Assembly (NCBI RefSeq): GCF_003143855.1
Contig: NZ_QFRK01000006.1
Span: 1 to 64,000 of the forward strand
DNA length: 64,000 bases
Source of the DNA: Streptomyces sp. NWU339
Lineage (GTDB): Bacteria; Actinomycetota; Actinomycetes; Streptomycetales; Streptomycetaceae
Reading direction: 5' to 3'
Part shown: positions 27,162-36,082 of the stretch, piece after piece
Numbering within the stretch: the first letter of the stretch is position 1
Layout: every line of letters starts with the position of its first letter
Notes under the pieces: generated by a model
Database searches by the model: none
What the model was told of the DNA's origin: nothing
What the model saw: the letters and a program-made list of their open reading frames with translations, nothing else
Translations under genes and position numbers: made by a program

Positions 27162-29081
27162 ATGAACCTGCTCGACCTGCTGGACGATCCCCGTCCGTTC
27201 GCCCTGCTGCGCCGCCGCACCCCCGGCCACGACGACACCGTGGTGGAGCTGCTGCTCGGCGCCGTCAGCCCCCGTGACCGGCTGGCCGACCTGCCCGACG
27301 AGGGGCTGGCGCTCGTCCCCTTCCGGCAGATCCGGGAGCGCGGCTTCGACGTGCGCGACGACGGCACCCCGCTGCTGGTGCTGACTCCCGAGGAGCGCCA
27401 CGAGATCCCGCTCACCACCGCCCTGGAACAACTGCCCGGGCACGACGTCCGGGTGGAGGGCGGCGGCTTCGACGTCGACGACGGCGCGTACGCCGGGATC
27501 GTCGGGCGGGTGCTGCGGGAGGAGATCGGGCGGGGCGAGGGCGCCAACTTCGTGATCCGGCGGACCTACGAGGGCGAGATCCCCGGGTTCGGGCGGGCCG
27601 ACGCGCTGGCGCTGTTCCGGCGGCTGCTGGAGGGCGAGCGGGGCGCTTACTGGACGTTCGTGGTGTGCACCGGGCAGGAGGCGGGCGGGCGGACGCTGGT
27701 CGGCGCGAGCCCCGAAGTACATGTGCGGGCGTCCGGCGGGACCGTCGTGATGAACCCGATCAGCGGCACGTACCGCTACCCGGCCGGGGGACCGACCCCC
27801 GAGCACCTGCTGGACTTCCTCGCCGACGGCAAGGAGATCGAGGAGCTGTCGATGGTCGTCGACGAGGAGCTCAAGATGATGTGCACCGTCGGTGACATGG
27901 GCGGGGTCGTGGTCGGTCCCCGGCTGAAGGAGATGGCGCATCTCGCCCACACCGAGTACGAGCTGCGCGGCCGGTCCTCGCTGGACGTGCGGGAGGTGCT
28001 GAGGGAGACCATGTTCGCCGCGACCGTCACCGGGTCGCCGGTGCAGAACGCCTGCCGGGTGATCGAGCGGTACGAGCCCGCCGGGCGCGGGTACTACGCG
28101 GGGGCGCTGGCGCTGATCGGCCGGGATGCGGGAGGGGCGCAGAGCCTCGACTCCCCCATCCTCATCCGCACCGCCGACATCGACGCGGCGGGGCGGCTGC
28201 GGGTGCCGGTCGGCGCCACGCTGGTGCGGGGCTCGGACCCGGCGGGCGAGGTCGCCGAGACCCATGCGAAGGCGGCCGGGGTGCTGGCCGCGCTGGGGGT
28301 GCGCCCGGGACGGCCGCGCGAGGAGTCCGTACGGCCGCGGCTGGCCGACGATCCGCGGGTGCGGGCGGCGCTGGACGAGCGGCGGGCCTCGCTGGCCCCG
28401 TTCTGGCTGCGGATGCGGGAGCCGTCGGCCGCGCCGACGGGACGGGAAGGGCTGGGGGGCCTGGAGGGGCACGCCCTGGTCGTCGACGGGGAGGACACCT
28501 TCACGGCGATGCTCGCGCATGTGCTGCGCTCCTCGGGGCTCGCGGTCACCGTCCGGCGGTACGACGAACCGGGGCTGCGGGAGACGGTGCTCGGGCACGA
28601 GGGGCCCGTGGTGCTGGGGCCCGGTCCCGGTGACCCGTCCGACCCGGCCGACGCGAAGATGCGGTTCCTGCGCGGCCTGGCCGCCGCGGTGATCAGGGAC
28701 CACCGGCACGGCGTCCTCGGCGTCTGCCTGGGCCACGAACTGATCGCGGCCGAGCTGGGTCTCGACACGGTCCGCAAGGAGGTGCCGTACCAGGGGGCGC
28801 AGACCGAGATCGACCTGTTCGGGCGGCCGGAGACGGTCGGCTTCTACAACAGCTTCGTCGCCCGGTGCGACGACGAGGCGGCGGCGGAACTGGCCGCGCA
28901 CGGCATCGAGGTGAGCCGCGCGGCGAACGGCGAGGTGCACGCCCTGCGCGGGCCCGGCTTCGCGTCGTTGCAGTTCCACCCCGAGTCGGTGCTCACCCTG
29001 AACGGCGCGGCGCTCGTCGCGCAGCTGATGGGTCAGCTGCGCGGTACGAGGACGTTCTCCGAGCGGCGGCCCGCGGTGTAG
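27162..29081 (+). CDS. trpEG: anthranilate synthase, fused TrpE-TrpG
   Basis: Makes anthranilate from chorismate and glutamine. 639 residues: chorismate-binding TrpE part about 1-430 (NPISGTYRYPAGG, DEELKMMCTVGDMGG, ATVTGSPVQNACRVIE), then a class I glutamine amidotransferase domain about 440-639 with the nucleophile in GVCLGHELIAAELGL and the His/Glu in FHPESVLT. The fused form is usual for actinomycetes and rhizobia, and is also met in phenazine and antibiotic pathways. The start is preceded by GAGGGA; expression is attenuated by the Trp leader. The last 49 bp overlap the convergent dehydrogenase gene. Confidence 0.95.
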   Translation: MNLLDLLDDPRPFALLRRRTPGHDDTVVELLLGAVSPRDRLADLPDEGLALVPFRQIRERGFDVRDDGTPLLVLTPEERHEIPLTTALEQLPGHDVRVEGGGFDVDDGAYAGIVGRVLREEIGRGEGANFVIRRTYEGEIPGFGRADALALFRRLLEGERGAYWTFVVCTGQEAGGRTLVGASPEVHVRASGGTVVMNPISGTYRYPAGGPTPEHLLDFLADGKEIEELSMVVDEELKMMCTVGDMGGVVVGPRLKEMAHLAHTEYELRGRSSLDVREVLRETMFAATVTGSPVQNACRVIERYEPAGRGYYAGALALIGRDAGGAQSLDSPILIRTADIDAAGRLRVPVGATLVRGSDPAGEVAETHAKAAGVLAALGVRPGRPREESVRPRLADDPRVRAALDERRASLAPFWLRMREPSAAPTGREGLGGLEGHALVVDGEDTFTAMLAHVLRSSGLAVTVRRYDEPGLRETVLGHEGPVVLGPGPGDPSDPADAKMRFLRGLAAAVIRDHRHGVLGVCLGHELIAAELGLDTVRKEVPYQGAQTEIDLFGRPETVGFYNSFVARCDDEAAAELAAHGIEVSRAANGEVHALRGPGFASLQFHPESVLTLNGAALVAQLMGQLRGTRTFSERRPAV

Positions 29082-30028
29082 TCGAGGACGTTGCGCACCG
29101 TGGTCTCGATGATCTGGCTGACGGCGTCCACGGTGTAGTACGCCTGGTGGGACGTCACCAGGACGTTGGGGAAGGTGACGAGGCGGGCCAGGGTGTCGTC
29201 CTCGACGGCCTCCAGGGACTTGTCGAGGAAGAACAGGCCCGCCTCCGCCTCGTACACGTCCAGTCCGACGCCGGTGAAGCGGCCCGCGCGCAGTTCGGCG
29301 ACGAGGGCGGCGGTGTCGACGAGTCCGCCGCGGCTGGAGTTCACCAGGATCGCGTCGTCCCGCATCGTCCTCAGGGCGGGCCCGTCGATCAGCCGGTGGG
29401 TCTCCGGCACGAGCGGAACGTGCAGGGTGATCAGGTCGGACTCGGCGAGCAGCTGCTCCTTGGTGACGTAGGTCATGCCGAGCTCCCGGCAGGCGGGGTT
29501 CTCGGCGACGTCCCAGCCGAGCAGCCGCATGCCGAAGCCGTGCGCGATCCGGGCGAACGCCTCGCCGATCTTGCCGGTGCCGAGGACGCCGGCGGTGCGG
29601 CCGTGCATGTCGCGGCCCATCAGGCCGTCGAGGCGGAAGTCGAAGTCGCGGGTGCGGGTGGAGGCGCGGACGACACGGCGGTTGACCGCCATGGCGAGGG
29701 TCCAGGCGAACTCGGCGACCGAGTGGGGCGAGTAGTACGACACCCGGGCGACCGTCAGGCCGAGCCGCTCGGCCGTCTTCAGGTCGACGTTGTTGAAGCC
29801 GGTGGACCGCTGGGCGATCATCCGGGTGCCGCCGGCCGCCAGGTTCTCCAGGACCCCGGCGCCGAGGTCGCAGTTGACGCTGGTGGAGATCACCTCGTGG
29901 CCGGTCGCGATGAGGGCGGTGTCCTCGTTGAGGAAGACGTCCAGGCCATGTACCTCGTGGTGGCCCTGGAACGCCTGTTCGATCATGGGCTTCTCGTCGG
30001 ACTGCACACCGAACGCGAGGATCTCCAC
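29033..30028 (-). CDS. D-isomer 2-hydroxyacid dehydrogenase
   Basis: 331 residues, NAD-dependent, D-lactate dehydrogenase-like. Signatures: GFNNVDLKTAERLGLTVARV (substrate domain), VLGTGKIGEAFARIAHGFGM (NAD-binding, about 150-170), LVNSSRGGLVDTAALVAELRAG, and SHQAYYT with the catalytic His near the C-terminus. GTG 30028 has GGAGGG upstream. Its 3' end overlaps the convergent trpEG gene by 49 bp, so no terminator can separate them. Confidence 0.93.
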   Translation of the reverse strand: MEILAFGVQSDEKPMIEQAFQGHHEVHGLDVFLNEDTALIATGHEVISTSVNCDLGAGVLENLAAGGTRMIAQRSTGFNNVDLKTAERLGLTVARVSYYSPHSVAEFAWTLAMAVNRRVVRASTRTRDFDFRLDGLMGRDMHGRTAGVLGTGKIGEAFARIAHGFGMRLLGWDVAENPACRELGMTYVTKEQLLAESDLITLHVPLVPETHRLIDGPALRTMRDDAILVNSSRGGLVDTAALVAELRAGRFTGVGLDVYEAEAGLFFLDKSLEAVEDDTLARLVTFPNVLVTSHQAYYTVDAVSQIIETTVRNVLDYTAGRRSENVLVPRS

Positions 30029-30116
30029 GGGGTCCCTCCGGGGGTCGTGCCGGGATTGCTGCCGCATGCGTGAATATACGGGTCCGGAAAGGGATCGCGC
30101 TGGGGCCGGACGGGCC

Positions 30117-30815
30117 CTACTCGTCGTCGAGGCCGCGTTCTATGGCGTAGCGGACGAGTTCCACGCGGTTGTGCAGCTGGAGCTTGCCGAGGGTGTTCTG
30201 GACGTGGTTCTGCACCGTGCGGTGGGAGATGACGAGCCGTTCGGCGATCTGCTTGTAGCTGAGGCCCTTGGCGACCAGGCGCAGCACCTCGGTCTCCCGG
30301 TCGGTCAGCTGGGGCGCCCTGGCCCCACCGCTCTCCGGGACGGGTGCCGGATCGGAGGCCAGCCGGCGGTACTCGCCGAGGACCAGCCCGGCCAGGCCCG
30401 GGGTGAACACCGGGTCGCCGGCCGCCGTACGGCGCACCGCGTCCTGGAGCTCCTGGGTCGAGGCCGACTTCAGCAGATAGCCGGTGGCACCCGACTTCAC
30501 CGCTTCCAGGACGTCGGCGTGCTCACCGCTCGCCGAGAGCACCAGCACGCGCAGGGCGGGGTTCGCGGCGACGACCTCCTTGCAGACCTGGACACCGGGC
30601 TTGCCGGGCAGGTTCAGGTCGAGGACGAGGACGTCGGGGGCGGCGGCCCTGGCGCGGCGCACGGCCTGGTCACCGTCACCGGCGGTGGCCACCACCTCGA
30701 AGCCGGACTCGGACAGGTCGCGCGCGACGGCGTCGCGCCACATGGGGTGGTCGTCGACCACCATCACCTTGACCGGGCCCCGGCCGGCTTCCCGTTCGGC
30801 TGCCGTGTCCGTCAT
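30117..30815 (-). CDS. LuxR/NarL-family response regulator
   Basis: 232 residues. Receiver domain: VKVMVVDDHPMWRDAVARDL, phospho-acceptor Asp in VLVLDLNLPGKPG (about 60-65) and the Lys in GYLLKSAS (about 112). C-terminal LuxR HTH: LTDRETEVLRLVAKGLSYKQIAERLVISHRTVQNHVQNTL. It partners the histidine kinase whose stop overlaps its start by four bases. Confidence 0.96.
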   Translation of the reverse strand: MTDTAAEREAGRGPVKVMVVDDHPMWRDAVARDLSESGFEVVATAGDGDQAVRRARAAAPDVLVLDLNLPGKPGVQVCKEVVAANPALRVLVLSASGEHADVLEAVKSGATGYLLKSASTQELQDAVRRTAAGDPVFTPGLAGLVLGEYRRLASDPAPVPESGGARAPQLTDRETEVLRLVAKGLSYKQIAERLVISHRTVQNHVQNTLGKLQLHNRVELVRYAIERGLDDE

Positions 30816-32032
30816 CGCTGCTCCGCCTTCCCCCGCGGGTCGTCCGCTTCCCTCGTGTCCTTGGGCACCTTCAGCTCGACCTCCGTGCCCTGACCCGGCA
30901 CCGAGATCAGTTCCGCACTGCCGCCGAGGTCGCGCAGCCGTCCGCGGATCGACAGGGCCACCCCGAGCCGTCCCTCGCCCTCGGCCTGGGCGAGCCGGCC
31001 CTCGGGGATGCCGGGCCCGTCGTCGCGGACGGTGACGATCACCTCGTCCGGTTCGTCCTCGACCAGGATCCAGGCCCGGGCGTCCGGCCCGGCGTGCTCG
31101 CGTACGTTGTCCAGGACCGCCCCGACGGCGGCGGCGACCTCCCGCGCGGCGGCCGGTGCGAGCGGCACCGGCGCCCCGGGTTCGGCGAGGTTGACCAGGG
31201 CACCGGCGTACGGGGCGAGCAGGGCACGCAGATCGACGGGGCCGCCCCCGGCCTCACCGGCGGTGTCGTCCGCGGCGCGTACGGCCTCTCCCCCGGCCGT
31301 GTCCCGCGAGGCCCTGGGCACGGGCACCAGGCCGCCGGAGACCAGGGTGCGCAGCGCCACCTCCTGCTCGCCGGCCATCCGGCCCAGTTCGGCCGCCTCG
31401 CCGCCGATCACCGCGCCGCGCCGCTGCACCATCGCGAGCACCTGGAGCACGCCGTCGTGGATGTCCCGCGCGAGCCGCTCCCGTTCCCTCGTCGCGGCCT
31501 CGATCTCCAGGGCGCGGGCGAGGGTGCGCTCGGAGGCGCGGGCGACCTCGACGACGTAGCCGATGGCGATGGAGGCGACCCAGACGAGGATCACGTTGTG
31601 CACGGTGTCGCGGGCGGGGCCGCCGCGCTCGACCAGGTTGGCGACGGCGACCAGGGTGGAGGCGAGGGCCGCCCAGCGCCAGCCGCCCTTGATGGCGAAG
31701 GCGAGCACCGAGCCGGCGGTCCAGATCGACGGCATGGTCGGGCCGCCCGCCTGGATCCGCTCGTGGGCGTCGGCGACGGGGGTGAGCAGGATGCCGACGA
31801 GTGCGACGGTCAGGTCGGCGGTGAGGAAGCGTCTGGTGCAGCGGGCTGCGTTCGCGACCAGGGGCAGGGTGGCCAGGGTCCATACGACCAGCACAACGAA
31901 GTAGGCCACGGCGAGCCAGGGGCGCTCGAACTCGTCGTAGGCGGTGGCGAACAGGCCGACCGCGTAGACCATGGTCAGGACCCGGTAGCCGGTGAGCGCG
32001 CGCCACAGGGGCTGCTCGACCGACATCCTCAT
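30812..32032 (-). CDS. MacS-family sensor histidine kinase
   Basis: About 406 residues. Five or six membrane helices fill the first ~165 residues, followed by the dimerisation/phosphoacceptor motif ERERLARDIHDGVLQVLAMVQRRG and an HATPase domain (VGAVLDNVREHAG; DDGPGIPEGR). It belongs to the HPK7-like group that pairs with NarL-type regulators. ATG 32032 or ATG 32026 are both possible, with GGGGAAG just upstream. The signal sensed is unknown. Confidence 0.92.
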   Translation of the reverse strand: MRMSVEQPLWRALTGYRVLTMVYAVGLFATAYDEFERPWLAVAYFVVLVVWTLATLPLVANAARCTRRFLTADLTVALVGILLTPVADAHERIQAGGPTMPSIWTAGSVLAFAIKGGWRWAALASTLVAVANLVERGGPARDTVHNVILVWVASIAIGYVVEVARASERTLARALEIEAATRERERLARDIHDGVLQVLAMVQRRGAVIGGEAAELGRMAGEQEVALRTLVSGGLVPVPRASRDTAGGEAVRAADDTAGEAGGGPVDLRALLAPYAGALVNLAEPGAPVPLAPAAAREVAAAVGAVLDNVREHAGPDARAWILVEDEPDEVIVTVRDDGPGIPEGRLAQAEGEGRLGVALSIRGRLRDLGGSAELISVPGQGTEVELKVPKDTREADDPRGKAEQR

Positions 32033-32089
32033 GACTTCCCCGCCCCTGGGCATGTCCTCCCCCACTCCCGCCCCGGACCCGCTGACGGA

Positions 32090-32881
32090 CTACCGGGGAT
32101 CGGGCCGCCGCTGCTCGGCGGCCTCCTCCCGCTGTGCTTTCTTCTCCGCCCTCTCCGCTTCCTTCTCCGCTTTCTCCGCTTCCTTGTCGGCCTTGGCCGC
32201 CTCCGCGAGCTGCCGCTTCATGGCGGTCGCGTAGATGTCGACGTACTCCTGGCCGGAGAGCTGCATGATTTTGTACATGACCTCGTCGGTCACCGCGCGG
32301 AGCACGAAACGGTCGTGCTCCATACCCTGGTAGCGGCTGAAGTCCAACGGCCTGCCTATGCGGATGCCCGGCCGGATCAGCTTCGGGACGACCTTCCCGG
32401 GCGGCTGGACCTTCTCCGTGTCGATCATGGCGACGGGTATCACGGGCGCGCCGGTGGCCAGCGCCACGCGCGCGAGACCGCCGGGCTTGCCCCGGTAGAG
32501 ACGCCCGTCGGGCGAGCGGGTGCCCTCGGGGTAGATGCCGAACAGCTCACCACGCTCGACGACCTCTATACCGCTCCTGATCGCCGCCTCGCCCGCGCCG
32601 CGCGCGCCGGAGCGGTCGACCGGGAGCTGACCCACACCTTTGAAGAAGGCGGCCGTGAGCCGGCCTTTGACACCCGGGCTGGTGAAGTACTCGGCCTTGG
32701 CGATGAAGGTGACCTTGCGGTCGAGCACGGCCGGCAGGAAGAAGGAGTCGGAGAACGACAGGTGGTTGCTGGCCAGAATGGCCGGGCCCTCGGCGGGTAC
32801 GTTCTCCAGGCCGTCCACCCAGGGCCTGAAGGCGAGCTTCAGCGACCCTCCGACGGTGAACTTCATCGCGCCGTACAACAA
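32090..32881 (-). CDS. 1-acyl-sn-glycerol-3-phosphate acyltransferase (PlsC-like)
   Basis: Makes phosphatidic acid from lysophosphatidate. 263 residues with the acyltransferase motifs NHLSFSD (H-x4-D, about 39-45), FIAKAEYF, and YPEGTRSPDG (about 116-125). The C-terminal 35 residues are a highly charged Lys/Glu/Ala coiled coil. The start is TTG 32881 with GGAAGG seven bases upstream; ATG 32866 is an alternative. Confidence 0.92.
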   Translation of the reverse strand: MLYGAMKFTVGGSLKLAFRPWVDGLENVPAEGPAILASNHLSFSDSFFLPAVLDRKVTFIAKAEYFTSPGVKGRLTAAFFKGVGQLPVDRSGARGAGEAAIRSGIEVVERGELFGIYPEGTRSPDGRLYRGKPGGLARVALATGAPVIPVAMIDTEKVQPPGKVVPKLIRPGIRIGRPLDFSRYQGMEHDRFVLRAVTDEVMYKIMQLSGQEYVDIYATAMKRQLAEAAKADKEAEKAEKEAERAEKKAQREEAAEQRRPDPR

Positions 32882-33096
32882 GCGAGTGCCTTCCTGTGCG
32901 TGTGGGTCAGACCATATCCCGGGGCGCCGTCAATGGCTCCGACGGCCCTGGTCGGTGTCAGTGCGGTCGCGTACGGTGAAGGTCCTGCAACTCGCGTGCG
33001 GGCGCGACCCATGACACCCGTGCCATGACCGTCATGACGTACAGCCCCTCTGTACGACTGCCACGACTCCTACGACTTTCAGACCGGGAGGCCAAG

Positions 33097-33892
33097 GTGC
33101 CGCTCCTGACCGGAGCCGAGCCGTATCGCCATGAGGGCGGAGAGACCGCAGTCCTCCTCTGCCACGGCTTCACCGGTTCACCGCAGTCGCTGCGCCCCTG
33201 GGCGGAGCACCTCGCCGAGCACGGCCTGACCGTCTCGCTGCCCCTGCTCCCCGGGCACGGCACCCGCTGGCAGGACCTGCGGCTGACCGGCTGGCAGGAC
33301 TGGTACGCGGAGGTGGACCGTGAGTTGCGGCTGCTGCGGGACCGGTGCGCGCGGGTGTTCGTGGCCGGCCTGTCCATGGGCGGCGCGCTCGCCCTGCGGC
33401 TGGCCGCGCGGCACGGCGACGCGGTGAGCGGCGTCATGGTCGTCAACCCGGCGAACAAGGTGCACGGACCGACCGCGCGCGCTGCCCGTGGCCCGCCATC
33501 TGATCCCCACGACGAAGGGGATCGCGAGCGACATCGCGGACCCGTCGGCCACGGAGCTGGGGTACGACCGGGTACCGCTGCACGCGGCCCACTCCCTGCG
33601 CACCTTCCTGCGCATGCTCGACGGCGAACTGCCCCGGGTCACCCAGCCGCTGCTGCTTCTGCGCAGCCCGCAGGACCATGTGGTGCCGCCCGCGGACTCG
33701 GCCCGGATCCTCGGCCGGGTCTCGTCGCTCGACGTCACGGAGATCCTGCTGGAACAGAGCTACCACGTGGCGACGTTGGACTACGACGCGGAGCGGATCT
33801 TCCAGGAGAGCACCGCGTTCATCGGCCGGCTCGCACCCGGCGCCGTCAACGAGCCCGGTCTCGGCAAGGAAGGGACGACCACAGGTGGCTGA
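33097..33892 (+). pseudogene. alpha/beta hydrolase (carboxylesterase/lipase type), frameshifted
   Basis: GTG 33097 has GGAGG (33087-33091) five bases upstream and opens a hydrolase frame: LLCHGFTGSPQSLRPW and nucleophile elbow GLSMGGALALRL. The frame is lost in a run of alternating G and C at 33474-33482, and the rest of the hydrolase (VARHLIPTTKGIASDIADP, Asp in SPQDHVVPP, His in SYHVATLDYD) continues in another frame to 33892. Restoring two bases in the GC run would join the halves into about 265 residues. As given, nucleophile and Asp/His are separated. It may be a true mutation or a sequencing/assembly error. Confidence 0.85.
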
Positions 33893-34526
33893 GCACGACT
33901 CGGACCGCGAGGACCGCGAAGGGCGTGAGGACCGGGAGGCGCGCGAGGTCGGCCGGGACCGTGACGGCCGGGGTCCGGAGGAACAGGCCGTCCCCTTCGA
34001 CGAGGACGCCGCGTGGGCGGCGATCGTCGCCGGGTACGGGGACGAGCCGCCGGACCCGGCGGGCGCCAAGCCGTTCAAGTCGGTCGAGGACCTGGCGTTG
34101 CTGGAGTCCGAGACCAATGACGAGGGGTCGGCGCAGGCCGAGGCCCCCACGAGGACCGGGGAGAAGCCGGCCAAGCCGTTGGGCGGCTCCATCGCCTTCG
34201 CGCCGGGTGTGGGCCCGCGCGACTACAGCGTGTCCGAACCCCCGGACGACGCCTCCGACGACTTCGACGACGGCGACGAGGGCCACTTCGTACCGCCGGA
34301 GCCGCCGCCGCTGCCCGAGTCCGACCTCACCTCCAAGCTCGCCTGGCTGGGGGTGCTGGGCGGTCCGGTGCTGCTCCTGCTGGCGATACTGCTCGGCTGG
34401 GAGATGACCTGGTGGCTGACCACGCTCTGCATCGGCGGCTTTCTGGGCGGCTTCGCCACCCTGGTGATGCGGATGCGCACCGGCGACAAGGACGAAGACG
34501 ATCCCGGCCGCGGCGCGGTGGTCTGA
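33885..34526 (+). CDS. membrane protein of unknown function, acidic N-terminal domain
   Basis: 213 residues. The first ~150 are hydrophilic, starting with an Asp/Arg/Glu repeat tract (DREDREGREDREAREVGRD), with a motif FDEDAAWAAIVAGYGDEPPDP; two hydrophobic helices at about 160-205 end it. GTG 33885 overlaps the end of the hydrolase by eight bases, so they form one operon. No function is recognised; homologues keep the same place in Streptomyces. Confidence 0.82.
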   Translation: MAEHDSDREDREGREDREAREVGRDRDGRGPEEQAVPFDEDAAWAAIVAGYGDEPPDPAGAKPFKSVEDLALLESETNDEGSAQAEAPTRTGEKPAKPLGGSIAFAPGVGPRDYSVSEPPDDASDDFDDGDEGHFVPPEPPPLPESDLTSKLAWLGVLGGPVLLLLAILLGWEMTWWLTTLCIGGFLGGFATLVMRMRTGDKDEDDPGRGAVV

Positions 34527-34550
34527 GAACGGGCCCCTCACCCACGCGGT

Positions 34551-35309
34551 CTACGCGACCGCCGGCACTCTGAGGGCGGCCAGGACCGGCAGGTGGTCGG
34601 TGGCCGCCCTCAGGTCGGCCTCGCTCACCCCCGGCTGGCCGAGCGGGACACCGCAGCCCAGGACCTCGACGCCCTTCGTGGCGAACAGGGCGTCGATGCG
34701 CTGTTGCGGCTCGATGGGCGTCGAGGTGTACTCACCGCCCCAGGGCGCGGCCGCCCAGCAGTCCGTGAGGGAGTCGCCCAACCGCCGGAAGGTGCGGCCG
34801 TCCGGCCGCTCGTTGACGTCACCGCCCGCGACCGCGTGCTCCACACTCATCCCGGCGAGCCGGTCCAGGAGCATGCCGCCCTGCTCGTACCGCTCGTCCT
34901 TCGACAGCGACAGGTGACAGCTCAGCACCCCGAGCCGGGCACCGCCGAACCGTACGACGGCGGTGGCGAAGCCGCGCCGGTGCAGCCCCGGGGTGAGCGG
35001 CAGCAGCACGTCCTCGGTGCGCTCGACGGTCGCCCGCAGGGAGCACAGGACGGCGGGGCCGGCAGCCGTGGCACCTCCGGACAGCGTGACCAGCCCGGAG
35101 GCGGAGGCGAGCCGGGCCAGCTTCTTGCGCCACCGGAAGAACCGCGGCGCCTCCTGCACGAGCACCAGATCGGGCGCGCACGCCCCGATCACCCGGGCCA
35201 GCGCGTCGGTGTCATCACGCATCGAACGGATGTTGTAACTCAGCACCCGGACCACGGCCGAACCGTCCGGCTCGGTACGGGAGTCCGACAGCAGCGGAGT
35301 CGTCGCCAT
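34551..35309 (-). CDS. endonuclease/exonuclease/phosphatase family protein
   Basis: 252 residues with the EEP fold motifs: VLSYNIR (about 22-28), LVLVQEA (metal-binding Glu), VLSCHLSL, AGGDVNERPDG and TDHLPVLAALRV at the C-terminus (catalytic His). It may be a nuclease or phosphodiesterase; substrate unknown. ATG 35309 has no ribosome-binding site, but TATCTT (minus, 35322-35317) is seven bases upstream, so a leaderless message is likely. Confidence 0.88.
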   Translation of the reverse strand: MATTPLLSDSRTEPDGSAVVRVLSYNIRSMRDDTDALARVIGACAPDLVLVQEAPRFFRWRKKLARLASASGLVTLSGGATAAGPAVLCSLRATVERTEDVLLPLTPGLHRRGFATAVVRFGGARLGVLSCHLSLSKDERYEQGGMLLDRLAGMSVEHAVAGGDVNERPDGRTFRRLGDSLTDCWAAAPWGGEYTSTPIEPQQRIDALFATKGVEVLGCGVPLGQPGVSEADLRAATDHLPVLAALRVPAVA

Positions 35310-35314
35310 GGGGA

Positions 35315-35521
35315 TCAAGATACGCTGACCCGCATCGTCAAAAGTGTCGTGCGGCCGACGCCGACGTGAAACCGACCAGGGCAGCGCCTTGCCCGCCCGG
35401 CGAGGTCACGCCCCGTGGGCACGAAGACCGCGAACCGCGGACCGTCCCGCGCCTTCGTGCCGTGCACGTGCACGGCACCGGGTGCAAGGGCCACTTCCAC
35501 CCAGCGGTCGCCCTCGGTGCC
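35315..35521 (-). pseudogene. possible remnant of a VOC (glyoxalase-like) gene
   Basis: A minus-strand frame here reads GDRWVEVALAPGA and later PRFAVFVPTGRD, recalling the RWVEVAPPG strand of VOC-family proteins, but there is no start, no complete betaalphabeta module and no C-terminal half. Supported only by a short resemblance; it could be chance. Other strands of 35319-35616 show no better reading. Confidence 0.25.
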
Positions 35522-35616
35522 ACTGCTGCGACGCCCCGGCGGCCGGACGGGGTCACGTTCGCGGCCCGGCACGGCCCGTACAAGCCGCCCTGCACGGGCC
35601 GTGAGCCCGCCACGGG

Positions 35617-35910
35617 TCAGCCGGTCGTCCTGACCGGGGCACTGCTGTGCCCGTGGCTTCGACCGCTGAGTTCGGCGTCGAGCGCCTCCTGGGCCACGCG
35701 CCCCGCCTCGGCGTACCCGGGGTCCTGCGACCGCTTCCCCATCTCGTCCTCGGAGAGGTCCTCGACGTGGCTGGTCACCCACCAGACGGTGCCGGAGGGG
35801 TCCTTGACACGCCCTCCGCGCTGCCCGAAGGCGTCGTCGGCCACCGGAGTGACGACCCGGGGCGCGACGGTGGTACGGCCCTTCGGTGCGGCGTCGGTCT
35901 GCCGGGACAT
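35617..35910 (-). CDS. VOC-like protein, C-terminal half only
   Basis: 97 residues. The segment DDAFGQRGGRVKDPSGTVWWVTSHVEDLSEDEMGKR matches the end of PhnB/VOC-type proteins (normally about 140-160 residues), but the N-terminal module is replaced by a short charged stretch (MSRQTDAAPKGRTTVAPRVV). ATG 35910 has AAGGA upstream. It may be a truncated gene still translated or a decaying remnant. Confidence 0.6.
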   Translation of the reverse strand: MSRQTDAAPKGRTTVAPRVVTPVADDAFGQRGGRVKDPSGTVWWVTSHVEDLSEDEMGKRSQDPGYAEAGRVAQEALDAELSGRSHGHSSAPVRTTG

Positions 35911-36082
35911 CGCGGTGGTCCTTTCGCCGAGGGTGGCGGACCGCAGCGAAAGCAGACGGCAAACAGGCCCGTTCCCGTCCTGGATGCCGAGGCGCGTGGG
36001 GAAGTTCGAAGAGCGGAGGCCCGGGACGGAGTCCCGGGCGCGGGGCGGGGAGAACGGGAGGAAGCAGCGGGGCGAAAACCGC

